The notes under the pieces are model-generated. The model ran no database searches, was not told the origin of the DNA, and worked only from the letters and a program-made list of their open reading frames with translations. Of a stretch of 64,000 nt of DNA, positions 1 through 11,335 are shown one piece after another; positions within the stretch are counted from its first letter, which is position 1, and each line of letters begins with the position of its first letter. The position numbers and the translations under genes are program-made. Where the stretch lies: NCBI RefSeq assembly GCF_958295425.1, contig NC_081144.1, forward strand, positions 26,427,327 through 26,491,326, given 5' to 3'. This DNA comes from Solea solea. Its lineage: Eukaryota; Chordata; Actinopteri; Pleuronectiformes; Soleidae.

Positions 1-87
1 ATGTCACTGATTCCTCTCTTGTAAGTGTCTTTGGACGACAGCGTGTGCTAAATGCTTGAATGTAAATGTAAGTATTTGTCTCCACAG

Positions 88-345
88 GACACGTGCCTGC
101 AGGCGTACCTGTCCCTGCGCTCACACTCTGGCCTGCTGGTCACCCTTTTCTCTCTCATGCTGCTGACCGGCATCCCCGAGCTGAGCCACGCAAAGGACAT
201 ACACTACCTGCAGGAGGCGCTGCAGGTGGAGCAGAACGAGGCGGAGGCCAAGGAGCATTTCCTGCAGCAGATCTTGGTGTGTGAGCAGAAGGGCTGGCAA
301 GTGCAGGCCAACTGGTGGATCCACCTGATGGCCAACACCAAATGA
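88..345 (+). CDS. pik3cg: PI3-kinase catalytic subunit gamma (p110-gamma), last coding exon
   Basis: This is the 3'-terminal coding exon of a class I PI3-kinase that phosphorylates PtdIns(4,5)P2 to PIP3 downstream of G-protein-coupled receptors. A TCTCCACAG acceptor precedes it, and the frame runs 85 codons to TGA at 343-345. The peptide is the C-terminal lobe of the kinase domain: AYLSLRSH, FSLMLLTGIPEL, DIHYLQEAL, EAKEHFLQQI, and VCEQKGWQVQANWWIHLM. The QKGWxVQxNWxxHL ending is typical of p110-gamma and differs from the delta-type ending (VNWLAHNV). The product stops just after the helix, at ANTK, so it is slightly shorter than the mammalian tail as I remember it. The frame is open back to position 52, but 52-87 is intron. 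All upstream exons lie outside the window. I am sure of the PI3K family; the gamma paralogue is likely. Confidence 0.9.
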   Translation, partial: DTCLQAYLSLRSHSGLLVTLFSLMLLTGIPELSHAKDIHYLQEALQVEQNEAEAKEHFLQQILVCEQKGWQVQANWWIHLMANTK

Positions 346-741
346 GTGTTTGACTCTTGACTGTGAATGTTATTGTTTTGTTTGGTCTTTGTGAAAAGAG
401 TGTGTCCGTGTGTCTCCACATAAAACAAATCACTTCCTGTGCGACTGTCGCCGGGCGACACGAGATATCCTGAGAGACACAGAGTGAGAGTGTGTGAAGG
501 ACAGAGGTTGCACACTTCAGTTTTTATGTCTATTTCGAACAACGACTCTTGTTTCCCTGTTAAATTTGACATACATATGTATAATATATATAATGTACAA
601 TGTACAGGCTCATGTTTCTGTCGAGTGACCGTGCTGCTGCAGGGTTTGAAGATGATATGTTCATCTAATAATGGACAAATTCCACTATTTTTGCTTTTCA
701 GAAGAAAAAAAGACAAATCGTTGATTCATTGGTCTGTGTGT

Positions 742-786
<45 letters not shown>

Positions 787-937
787 GATAAATGAAGTGA
801 TAACCTGTTCCCTCGTTCACAGCATCCGTGTGTGTTCTTGTGCCTGCAGCAGAAACCTATTATAAACAGGAAATACTATTTCTACAAGTAGTTTTCTGAT
901 TGGCTGATTGACAGGTTGCGTTCATAGATCACTCTCT

Positions 938-943
938 AATAAA
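938..943 (+). promoter_or_regulatory. Candidate polyadenylation signal of pik3cg
   Basis: AATAAA lies about 590 nt after the pik3cg stop codon, with a T-rich stretch (TTCTCTTTCATGTC) shortly downstream. It is the first canonical hexamer I see in the 3' flank. A second candidate (AAATAAAAC near 2140) would give a longer UTR. Confidence 0.45.
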
Positions 944-2153
944 CTTCATCTTCTCTTTCATGTCATGTCGATTCAGTCTCTGCATTTTCCAGCAATGTAA
1001 CCATAATGCTGTGTTCACAGGTGTGTTCTCTCACCAGAGCGCGGACCTGGATGTGTAAATACAGGATATAGATACAGCACTGAGTGGGTTTGTCATGAAA
1101 CAGATTTATCACTGGTTACTGTGACTCTTTAGGTCAGGAGGAGGGAGGAGTACTCTTCAAGATTTATTTCCAATCTTATTTAACTTCTTAATCCGCAGAC
1201 CTTCACCTTCTTAAATGTCTAAGACTAAGTGCAGGTTTACTGTGTTATTGATGCTACAGCTGTACAATTATACAAAACAAAGACAAATCAACAAGGAGTT
1301 TCAGTTTGCAATTTGTGGTGCAACGCTGCCACCTGCTGGAGATGCAAACCTCAGAAGAAACCAGATACACGGATAAATGGATTTATTTATTTCATTTTTT
1401 CTATTCCTTCTTTCAAGTCACCCTGTTTTGTTCATTCTGTCTTTTCTTCCTTCCCTCCGTTATTGCTTTCCTTCTAATCTCCCTCTTTCTTTCAGTCCCT
1501 TCTTTCTCCCCCTCTTTCTTTCAGTCCCTTCTTTCTCTCCTTCTTTCCATTGCTTCTTCAGTTCTTTCCATCCCTTCTCCCTCCTTTCTTTCTTTTTCAT
1601 TAATTCCTTTTTTCTTCCATCTTCCTTTCTGTCCTTCTTTCCATCCTTCTTTGTCAATGCTTTCCGTCCCTTCTTTCTCTCCTCCTTTTTCAGTCCCTTC
1701 TGTCTATTTCTTTAATTCAGTAGATTGTATATATCATTAGGATTTTCACCACTTCACTTGTGTTTTAGTTTCATTTCTATACTGAAACTTTTTTCTCCTT
1801 TTATTCTGCTTCTCCACGTGTGTGTGTGTTTGTGAATTTAGAAGTTTAAAGAACTTAATTTAATAGAACACGTCTCTATTTTCCCCATAAATTTGAAAAG
1901 TTGTCTGATTTACTTTAGACACGTTAACCTGCAAATTGTGTTATTTTTATTTATAATTCACACTTTTAAGGATTGTATTGGGTGTCGTTCCTTTTCCATG
2001 GATTTGGACTTCTTTAAGACTTTAATCTTTCTACTTCTTACCTAATTCAAAACTTTCGTTTATGCTGTTTTCATTCTGACTTTAAGGATTTTATCTTTCC
2101 ACTTTGTATTGATATTTTTTTTTGTGTAAAAATATAAATAAAACAACATTGAG

Positions 2154-2189
<36 letters not shown>

Positions 2190-2527
2190 CCATTGACATG
2201 TGATGTGTATCAGTTGACCTGGCTGGCTCCACATAATGAGCTCGCTGATGGAGACTGTCATCTCTTGATAATTCCCGTGGTTCAAATCCTCAGTCAATGA
2301 TGAGTTCGCCCACGACACATGACAGAGCGACACGCTACACTGTGACCAGGCAAACGACACAGTGTATTCACGAGTGACACTTACACTGTGGAAGTAATCA
2401 CATGGTTTCAAATAAAAAACAACCCAAGGAAGTCCATATTTTAGATTCCAATATTATTGTCACACGTCATGCTTTTACTGTTCTTTTAATGTTCTTTGGT
2501 TTAGTTTCATAGGAAAAGAATTCCCAC

Positions 2528-2885
2528 ATTTTTCTCAGAATTCTGACTTTACTCTCAGAATTCAGACTTTTTCTCAGAATTCTGACTTTTTTTTACCTCA
2601 GAATTGCAACTTTCTGATTTTAATCTCAGAACTCAGACTTTTTCTCCGAATTCAGACTTTTTTTCCTCATAATTCCAATTTTTTTAACTTTCTGACTTTT
2701 TCTTAGAACTCTGACTTTTTTCTCAGAATTCAGACTTTCTGACTTTAATGTTCCAACTTTTTTCTCAGAATTCAGACTTTCTGATCTTTTCTCAGAATTT
2801 AGACTTTTTTCTCAGCATTCCGAAGTTCTGAGTTTTTCTCAGAATTCCGGCTTCCTGATTTTAATCTCAGAATTCAGACTTTAAA
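2528..2885. repeat. Degenerate minisatellite, TTTCTCAGAATTCAGACTT unit
   Basis: About 18-20 imperfect units built on CTCAGAATTCAGACTTT, with variable T runs and variants (TCTGAC, TTCCGA), occupy about 360 bp. The spacing varies, so it is an old array. It has no coding potential. Confidence 0.8.
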
Positions 2886-3129
2886 AATGTTTTACACCTG
2901 GCCCTAATCCTCTTATATAATACATTATACAAACTAAAAATATATGTATCTATAGTCAGGGGGCGTGATCACCAAAAGTCCGCCCACAACAGCAAGTAGA
3001 GTTAAATTGACAGTGAAGCCAAAATTCATGTTCACTGTGCAGCACTGAGGAATTTAACACCTGTAATATTTAACCAGGTTACTCCACAGTATGTGAGTGA
3101 GTGAGGGAGGGAGTACGTGAGTGCGTGAG

Positions 3130-3404
3130 TGGGTGGGGTCTCCTCACCTGAGTCTCCTGGGTTTTTTTTCTCCTGAGGGGCAAAGACTACGGCGTGTTCA
3201 CTGACACTCGCCCCGCCTCCTCCTCCTCACCTCCGCTGCTGCAGCCTAGAGTCTGCGCTCACACACACACACACACAGAGGCGGCGGTGCTGCCGGACGG
3301 AAGAGAACGAGAGGGAGAGAAAGTCTGTGTGAACGTGTGAACGTGTGAATGTGTGAAAGTTACATGAACACAGAGAAAAAGAGTGTCTGAAAACTACCGA
3401 GCAG
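3130..3404 (+). promoter_or_regulatory. Candidate promoter and non-coding first exon of lamb4
   Basis: This GC/CpG-richer patch contains a GC-box-like CCCCGCCTCC at about 3212. It is followed by a purine-rich leader (GGCGGCGGTGCTGCCGGACGGAAGAGAACGAG, quoted by its halves GGCGGCGGTGCTGCC and GGACGGAAGAG) and ends in GAGCAG|GTGAGC, a good 5' splice site at 3405. It has no long open frame. It could be the 5' UTR exon spliced to the ATG exon at 18312, which has an acceptor but no upstream partner I can identify. The alternative is a chance CpG-rich patch or an exon of another transcript. Confidence 0.35.
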
Positions 3405-3414
3405 GTGAGCTCTC

Positions 3415-3453
<39 letters not shown>

Positions 3454-4364
3454 GTTGTAATATTAAGGTTTAGTGTGTGCCGCTGTCTCTGCTCACTTTA
3501 TATCACTATTTAATCAAAAAGATATCGGCACCAGTGCAGCACGATATTAGGAAAACGTGGCGATATGCGATAACTTTGCTGAATAATGCAATGACTTCAC
3601 AGACTGACTGAATGAATGAGTGAGTCAGTAATCTAGTTTAATCTGAGGACATATCTTGAGTTCAGGTGTTTTCATGCTGTTTTAAAATATATAAACAGAA
3701 TCAGCTAACATTTGAGACAATGACAGAGCCATGATTATTGTTGGGGGGAAGAAATTGAAATTTTTAAATTTTATTTCTAAAAACGGTTGAAAAAGGTTGT
3801 TCATTTATGTTATGGATCTGGTGGAACATTATGGTATATGAATTTATTGGAAAACTCTATCAGACACAATTTGTAGAAGGTAATATTAAGAAATCAGAAT
3901 TTGTAAACTTTTTGGATTAAAATCAGTTTACATTTACATTTACAGTTTACAAAAGTCCAAATAAAAGTGAGTGAGCTTGTGTCAGACTTGTGCTGAAGAA
4001 ACTAGGAACCTGCTCCGTGTGTGTGTGTGTGTGTGTGTGTGTGACCACTGATGACTGGAAGGCAGATTGGTGACACTGTTGCACACATTCCTACCAGATT
4101 AAGCAGCGGTTCAGATTAATGGAGAGCAGAGCTCAGATTCACCGTCTACAATAGTGTCGGTAACATTCAGTCTGCTGCTGCTGCTGCTGCTGCTGCTGTA
4201 CGTGGAAAAGAAAGTTTCACTGACACAGTGAAAGTTTCTGTAAAACTGTAAAAAAACAACAACATGTTCCTTCTTATCAGGTTTGCACTTCTCAGTGGAA
4301 TTCAGGAATTCTGTATTGTCCTTCATTTCTTTTCATCAGCTTGTCAGGGTATTTAGGCATGTGT

Positions 4365-4395
<31 letters not shown>

Positions 4396-4679
4396 CTGGA
4401 GGTGCGTGTTCTCATGGCTCTCGTGGGCTTAGTCTAGCTTTAATCAGCTCAAGGACCTGGCCTCTCGCCCTACTGCTGAGATCAAATGTACCCTAAAGGG
4501 TTAAGAGGATCCACGAGTAGCAGGTAGTTAAGTGGCCATGTGGGAGCGAGACTGTGTTCAGCATATGAATCTGTTTCTGATGGAACACATGACGTTTTAG
4601 GACACAACTAAGGAAAGGGCCCAGATAGAGGTGTGTGAAAGTCATCCAGCAATCCCACCATGCAAGAGTTGGAACAATA

Positions 4680-4905
4680 ACAATAACATTTGAGCTACTA
4701 CTTGAGCTACAAACTTGGCTTGTAACTGGAGGGTTGCCAGTTCGAGTCCCCACAGGGTGAAAGGGCTAGGGTATCCCTGAGCAAGGTACCCAACCCCCCA
4801 TTGCTCCCTCTAGGAAGGTTCCTAGTAGAGCGTGGGTCAAATGCAGGTAAAGAATTACCCCTAGTTACCCCCATACATACTGTATACACTATGTCACACA
4901 ACTTG
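4680..4905 (+). mobile_element. tRNA-derived SINE fragment
   Basis: A B-box-like GGTTGCCAGTTCGAGTCCCC (about 4732-4751) is followed by CTGAGCAAGGTACCCAACCCCC and TTGCTCCC, the arrangement of common fish SINEs (tRNA-like head, then an AAGGYACxxAACCCCC body). It is degraded at its 5' end. A related body occurs at 49285-49395. Confidence 0.55.
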
Positions 4906-5773
4906 TCTCTTTATCAACTGTTTCTACAAAAGGTGAAGATGGTGGATAGATGTTGTTCCCTGTGATCACACAACTGTTGAGGTTCAGTGTTTGATCACTG
5001 ATATAAAACATCAGACTCCACTTGATGACTGCATATTAGATACAGAATCCACCAACTGTTGTTTCTTTGACACACTTTTTTTATTTTGCGACGTGTAAGA
5101 GTTTTCCGGCGTAGGATGAGGGAAATTTCATCAGACATTTGGGCAGTTCTTGGCATTCCGCTGGAACAATGTCGGCTCCGGCTGTTTCCATACTCGGGAA
5201 ATGCTCCAGGTGCATTGTAAGGGCCAGATATGTTCATCGTGGTTCTTTCAGCCAATATGGCGGCATCAACAATCTGAGTCTTGTGGCTCCTCCTTGTCTG
5301 TCACCATGTGGTCACTACATGCAGGACATGAGTGGTGAGTGGGGGAAGGAACAGGCTCTGGTTTCTGCTCAGACTTGGGCGGGGTTTTGTCTCATTCTGT
5401 TAATCTCGGATGAAAATATAAAGATATTGCTTTAAAAAACTCTATATATCGCCTAGGCCCCAGTGTTAGCTCATCGTAAAACATGCACGATGCTGCCAGG
5501 TCCAAACTAACTCCTTCTTCATCCTGTTCTTGTAACATATAAATTAGTTATTAAAAGAAATGTTCTAATGATCAATCAGCAAAACTGAAACTCAGAGGTA
5601 CTACAGAGGTAAACATTTCTAACTCAGAACCAACTTTCAGTTTCCAACCTCATGAGCCAGTTTTGCATTTTGCAAGCAACTGTATCAACTTATGTGGGGT
5701 TCTATGATCGGCTATGATCCATGAACCCTAAACCCAAGAATCTCAAGAATCGGGCAGAAGAAAAGATGGCCCA

Positions 5774-5846
5774 GGTTCCATGGTGTAGTGGTTAGCTCGT
5801 CTGCTTTACACGCTGAGGGTCCTTGCTTCAATCCCCAGTGGAACCA
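5774..5846 (+). tRNA. tRNA-Val(UAC)-like sequence, probably a pseudogene or SINE head
   Basis: It is 73 nt long with a perfect 7-bp acceptor stem (GGTTCCA with TGGAACC), discriminator A, D-arm GTGTAGTGGTTAG, and anticodon loop TTTACAC with anticodon TAC at 5807-5809. This is very close to the vertebrate tRNA-Val-TAC as I remember it. Against function are one mismatch in the anticodon stem, two mismatches in the T stem (CTTGC versus CCCAG), and a B box changed to TTCAATCC. There is no clear T-run terminator right after it. A tRNAscan-type score would decide between a live gene and a relic. Confidence 0.5.
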
Positions 5847-8381
5847 GACTTTTAGGGCAATCCATAGCCAAGTGGAGGGTCATTGGTTGAAATCCTGGGA
5901 CAGGTCTGTCTGCGTTGCCCCTGAGCAAAGAGCTTCCCACCAGAGAGTTGATGTCATACAACCAATGTAACGCTGGCATTCACTCAAGTCCTTTCAGGAT
6001 AGCACTACCCTGTTCACCCTCATAGAAGTATGTACACACTAGACAACACATAACACACGTGATATGTCACACAACTCCTCACTTCACTGGCTGTTTTCAT
6101 TGTCAAATCCAATCCAACTTTATTTATAAAGCACTTTGAAAAACAACAACAGCTGAAACAAAGTGTTGTACATCAGAGATAAAAAACGTATTTTACTGCA
6201 GAGACTCCGCCTCTGTAAACACCAATACCGACTCCAGTCCGACTAAGAGTGTACATGCAGGAGTAATCGGACTATGAATCACACTATCTATGTATGTTAG
6301 TCCGACTAAGCCTCGCTCTTCTTTAATTGGACTAATGTGTTTACATGACATGAAGAAAACCAAATGATAGTCTTAGTCTGACTCAAATTGGACTTTTAAC
6401 ATGATTCTGTTAAAGGCAATTGGACTTTCATAGCTGCAGTCAATCAAATGAATTCATAATGTTTGGTTTTATAGTTAAAGTAGTTTGTGTAAAACAAATT
6501 GGTGAAATTGTGAATCATCAGACAAAAGAAGCTCCACCCCTGACATTTATGTCTATAACACCGTGCCCTTTGTGCTCTTCAGGAATTGATAGATCAGGAA
6601 ATGTCTTGCTCTACCTTCGTCCTTTCACTCAGTCACTGACTGGTTGGGCCTCTGCAGGCTGACAGATGCTCATAATTACACTAGCTGATATAAATCATCC
6701 CCTTCCCTGCAGCACTGACAGGAGGCGCTGATAATATCCAGCCTCTGTTCCATGTCTCAGGTGCTCTTGTCTAGAAATGATGCCAGTCTCACAGTCAGGA
6801 GATGCAAAGACATGATTTGTCTTTTCAATCATATTCATCAGAATTAGGGCTGTTTCATTTCTATAATTAATCACTGAATTTCAATAGTAACTTGAGATTA
6901 ATCACGTTTTTTTTTAACAATGTATAGCAGCCGTTATCAGTAAATCTGGATTGAGAATCAAATGAAAAGATGAAAGAAGTGCAAACAGCCTGAGGAAACA
7001 CAATGTCTAAGGGTTTAATAGTTTTACTAAATAATCTCTGCACTGACTTGTTTGTCGTCCCCGCTCATATATAGATATCTATATATATATATATATATAC
7101 ATATATATAAAAATATGTATGTATATATATAAAGTTGCCCTTTTTTGCATGGAAATAAGTAACTGTACACAGAGTTTCTCCGTTGATGGACATTGTCTCT
7201 GATCAGGCCTGACTAATGGAGCGTCTCACCCTCTCTTGAACAAACACAAAGAGAGAGAGAGGAACTATGTGTTGGAAAAGGCTGATTGGCTGTGAATCGA
7301 GTCACAGATTGTCTCGTCCAAAACAGGAAATGTGATTTCCTTAAATGTTTAGAAATATCCTTCTTATCGTCCTCGACCATGAAAGGATGCACTGATTGCT
7401 CCTCTTTTTTATTTTTAGAGTTCTATGACACATCTTTGGTTGATTGATGACGTGTCAGCTGTTCTCCTCATCTTGTCCATTTTAGATGACTCGGCAAGAA
7501 CGAGCCTTCAAAATAAAATACAGATACAGATTAGTTTAATGCACCTCTATTTAGATATAAAAACTTTTATTTATTTAATCATAGAAATGTGACATGAAAT
7601 ACTCATGCCTGCCAATAACCAATAATGAATAAACATAATAAATAACATAAAAGTAAAATAAATATTCGGCTTGTGTCGACAACTGTTGCCTGTTTGCTGC
7701 TAAATGAATGTAAAAGTGTTTTTATTGTATAAACATTTGCATAAAGGAGAAGGAATATATAGTTTTTGGTTTTCAGCAAGTTGTAAACCATGTTTAAGCT
7801 GTGAATGTTCATTACAGGTTTTATTGGCAGAAATTGAATATAATACACATATTTACTATATGTAAGAATAGTTTGTATTTTGTGGGCTTTTATACGTACC
7901 TCAGGCAAACGCTGAATGATAATAAAATATAAATAAAATATCTAATTATGATTTGAGGCCATTTTGTCCACATGTCTATGGCCTGTGGTTGTTATAGAGT
8001 TAGAGTGAGTGTGATGGGAAAGACCAAACTGGGTCACTGAGACTGCATTGTTTTAGTAATTAGTCCACAAGGGGCAGTAGAGGTTGTGCATGAAGCTTTA
8101 AATTGTTTTAAACATGTATGTATTAGAAATGACAACCTTTGTGAACACATTTTGAAGTGGAATCTTTCTATGATAAACAAAGTAGAGTGGCATCATTTGT
8201 GGTACATGACACACTGCACTGTGAAGGACTGTGGCCTTGACTAAACCTCTGACTTAAATCCACTTTACTGACCTAATCTCCTGCTGAACCTCAGAGCTGC
8301 CCTGCTCACCTCCACCTCTCACCTGCAGATTCTCCCACTTTCTAGTCCAGACATGAAAGTGGTGAACGTGTTGGCCGGTGT

Positions 8382-8418
<37 letters not shown>

Positions 8419-8755
8419 TGCACTGAGTTATAATCACCTCAAAAACCTCCTACTGTCGAGTCTTGCCCTTGCATGAGCGTCTGTCGGCCTTGCAGGTGTG
8501 TCTCCCCCGAGTTAAACAATCATTTTGGTGATTAAGACGACACAAACAGCAGAGTTGAACTCAGAATTCAGTTGCTGCTGCGTCGGTTCTACATGGACAA
8601 GAAGAACACACACTTTTCCATTGTGTATGTGTGTGTGTGTGTGTGGTACAAAGGTTGTGTTGAACCATGTAAGCCCAGCAGTCGTAGGAATTAGGCGTGC
8701 TCTGTTTGAGGTTTGGGTCAGTAGCAGTGAATATGTGCTGTTCATGGAAGACTTA

Positions 8756-8786
<31 letters not shown>

Positions 8787-8946
8787 TTGTGTGTGTAATC
8801 TGAAATGCAGAATTACCTCTGACGGTAAGCAAACATCCACATCGTATTATGAGATTTCCTGACGATGCATATGTATCAGTATAGTGGATCGGGAGTTTTA
8901 CTTTCAAGGGAAGACACTTTTTTACTACATTGTGGTTTAAGTGGAT

Positions 8947-8983
<37 letters not shown>

Positions 8984-9163
8984 TCTGTGAAATCAAACAG
9001 ATATTTGTCGAGTTGTCGACTCTCGACGTGATCTTGGTTCTTTGAGCGCTTTCACAGTTCACTGTTTCCTTAAGAGTTGCTTAAAGGGTTAGTGCCGGGT
9101 GCTTTTATGAGGTGCTGACACAGAGTCAACGCTGACAATGCCTCTGGCTCTTCTCCTGAGCCG

Positions 9164-10745
9164 GGATCCAGATTTTCCATTATACAGTTTAGTACGACTC
9201 GGCTCGACTTGTTTGTTTTTGTTTTTCCATGAGTTCCATGATAGGTACCTAGTACCTGGTCCTTTGTTAGCTGTTTTGGTGAGGTTCCACGTGAGCTGAG
9301 CAGATACTGCTCCTGGTCTCTCTCTTCTATCTCTACCTCACCTCCCTCTTGTCCTTTCTCTCCCCCCACATCTCCTCTGTCGCCCATTTTTCCTTTCACC
9401 CCAAACTGTATTGGCAGATGGCCTCGACAGGTTTTTTCTCTCCTACTTAATCCTACTTATAATTCCAAAATCTACTTAAAGTTCCAAATTCTACTTATAG
9501 TTCCAAAATCTATTTAAAGTTCCAAAATCTATTTAAAGTTCCAAATTCTACTTATAGTTCCAAATTCTACTTATAGTTCCAAAATCTATTTAAAGTTCCA
9601 AATTCTACTTATAGTTCCAAAATCTATTTAAAGTTCCAAATTCTACTTATAGTTCCAAAATCTATTTAAAGTTCCAAATTCTACTTATAGTTCCAAAATC
9701 TACTTATAGTTCCAAATTCTACTTATAGTTCCAAAATCTATTTAAAGTTCCAAATTCTACTTATAGTTCCAAAATCTATTTAAAGTTCCAAATTCTACTT
9801 ATAGTTCCAAAATCTATTTAAAGTTCCAAATTCTACTTATAGTTCCAAAATCTATTTAAAGTTCCAAATTCTACTTATAGTTCCAAAATCTATTTAAAGT
9901 TCCAAATTCTACTTATAGTGCCAAAATCTATTTAAAGTTCCAAATTCTACTTATAGTTCCAAAATCTACTTATAGTTCCAAATTCTACTTGTAGTTCCAA
10001 ATTCTACTTATAGTTCCAAAATCTATTTAAAGTTCCAAAATCTAATTATAGTTCCAAATTCTACTTGTAGTTCCAAATTCTACTTATAGTTCCAAAATCT
10101 ACTTATAGTTCCAAATTCTACTTATAGTTCCAAAATCTATTTAAAGTTCCAAATTCTACTTATAGTTCCAAAATCTATTTAAAGTTCCAAATTCTACTTA
10201 TAGTTCCAAAATCTATTTAAAGTTCCAAATTCTACTTATAGTTCCAAAATCTACTTATAGTTCCAAATTCTACTTATAGTTCCAAATTCTACTTATAGTT
10301 CCAAAATCTACTTATAGTTCCAAATTCTACTTATAGTTCCAAAATCTATTTAAAGTTCCAAATTCTACTTATATTCCAAAATCTACTTATAGTTCCAAAA
10401 TCTACTTATATTCCAAAATCTACTTATAGTTCCAAAATCTACGTATAATTCCAAAATCGATTTATAATTTCAAAATCAACTTAAAGTTCCAAAAAAAAAT
10501 GTATTATTCCAAAATCTACTCAAATCCCACTGATTGGTCAGAGAGTGTCGTCACTGAAGAGTCATGAGCGCGACGTCTGACACAAGAATCAAAGTGAACA
10601 ATGCCGAACTGTAGATTAAAGTTAAAAAGACTTAAAAATCCTGAAAACATTAACGTCAGAGACTTGCTCTCACTGGAAACACGACTGTCACCCATAACAG
10701 AAGCAATTTTCTCCACTTTTAAAGTCTTCATTTGCTTCAGTCTCA
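9164..10745. mobile_element. DNA-transposon-like element carrying an internal minisatellite
   Basis: The left part (TTTAGTACGACTCGGCTCGACTTG, then GGTACCTAGTACCTGGTCC) resembles the GGCTCxACTCG ends of the element at 59276-59963. The right part (about 10525-10690, including TGATTGGTCAGAGAGTGTCGTCACTGAAGAGTC in two halves) is the reverse complement of about 18975-19115. The two flanks suggest one old TIR element whose centre was filled by the minisatellite listed next. Its ends are eroded, so the boundaries are approximate. Confidence 0.45.
9441..10520. repeat. 19-bp minisatellite, TTCCAAATTCTACTTATAG unit
   Basis: About 55 units alternate mainly between TTCCAAATTCTACTTATAG and TTCCAAAATCTATTTAAAG, giving a 38-bp higher-order period. 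The edges carry decayed units. A short array of the same unit in reverse complement lies at 19100-19215. It is not a CRISPR array, because there are no unique spacers. Confidence 0.95.
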
Positions 10746-10759
10746 CTTTTAGACAGTCT

Positions 10760-11065
10760 TTTTGACTAGAAAGTGAAAGTTTGTGTTGCTTTAGAAGTCA
10801 CTTTTGACCTGCACCAAAGTCCATCATGGCACAGAGCAGTTGTTGCTCCATTAGTAAGTTAAAATGTGTTATTTTGTGACTCTGGTGTTTAAAATCCTTC
10901 TCTCACATGTACCTAAATGACACAAAATGACCAAAGGAAACAACAGTACACCAGCAGCTGCTGTGTCCCTGCAAGCTTCAAATGTAGAGTTTCTCTGTAA
11001 TCTTTGGTGTGGGAGAGTGAGCACTTTACAAACTTCCAAATTCCAGTCAGAAAAGTCTGAACATT
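10760..11065 (-). repeat. Inverted-arm repeat family, copy 1
   Basis: The left arm (CTAGAAAGTGAAAGTTTGTG, GCACCAAAGTCCAT) and the right arm (TTTGGTGTGGGAGAGTGAGC, TTTACAAACTTCC) are complementary. The asymmetric centre (AAAATGTGTTATTTTGTGAC) gives the minus orientation by the convention I use for this family. Confidence 0.75.
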
Positions 11066-11335
11066 TTTTTTGTCTGACTGTGTCAGTACCTCATACAACC
11101 TCACTTCATAAAAACCTGACAAACTTAGTAATAAACCTGTCGACCTACAGTGCTATAAAAGTAGAACTTTATTACCTGGAGGTGTCTTTCACATTTAGCC
11201 TGTACAATTTACACAATGTTTAATTTGTATATCCCCATATACTTTTATAGTTTACAGCAGCTTTGGCTCAGATTTTTGTAATCATGTGCTCAGGATTTGG
11301 TTGTTTCTGGAGTCTTTATGTTAAAGAAATCTATT

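Larger units (their letters stand above)
346..3130. other. 3' UTR/flank of pik3cg and spacer, no coding exon seen
   Basis: This stretch holds a TG microsatellite (about 735-782), a pyrimidine-rich CTTT/CCTTCT tract (about 1395-1712) that keeps several frames open by chance, a CA microsatellite (about 2156-2188), and a degenerate tandem array (separate entry). I found no further exon of either gene. Confidence 0.6.
3405..9160. other. Spacer or first intron: microsatellites and degraded repeats
   Basis: No coding exon is recognisable. I see CA/TG microsatellites near 3418-3446, 4018-4042, 4370-4394, 8384-8417, 8629-8644, 8760-8786 and 8949-8978, a CTG run (4173-4197), an AT-rich array (7079-7130), SINE-like copies and a tRNA-like sequence (listed separately). 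At about 6110-6180 there is a fish dispersed-repeat motif, ACTTTATTTATAAAGCACTTT. At 6225-6410 there are repeated TCGGACTA/AGTCCGACT motifs in both orientations. Confidence 0.5.

Noticed and set aside
204..716. 170-codon minus-strand ORF opposite pik3cg
   Set aside because: It is antisense of the PI3K exon and its UTR. The sense strand has clear family homology, and this frame has none.
9441..10520. CRISPR-like regular repeats
   Set aside because: Units are contiguous, with no unique spacers, in a vertebrate intergenic or intronic setting. It is a minisatellite.
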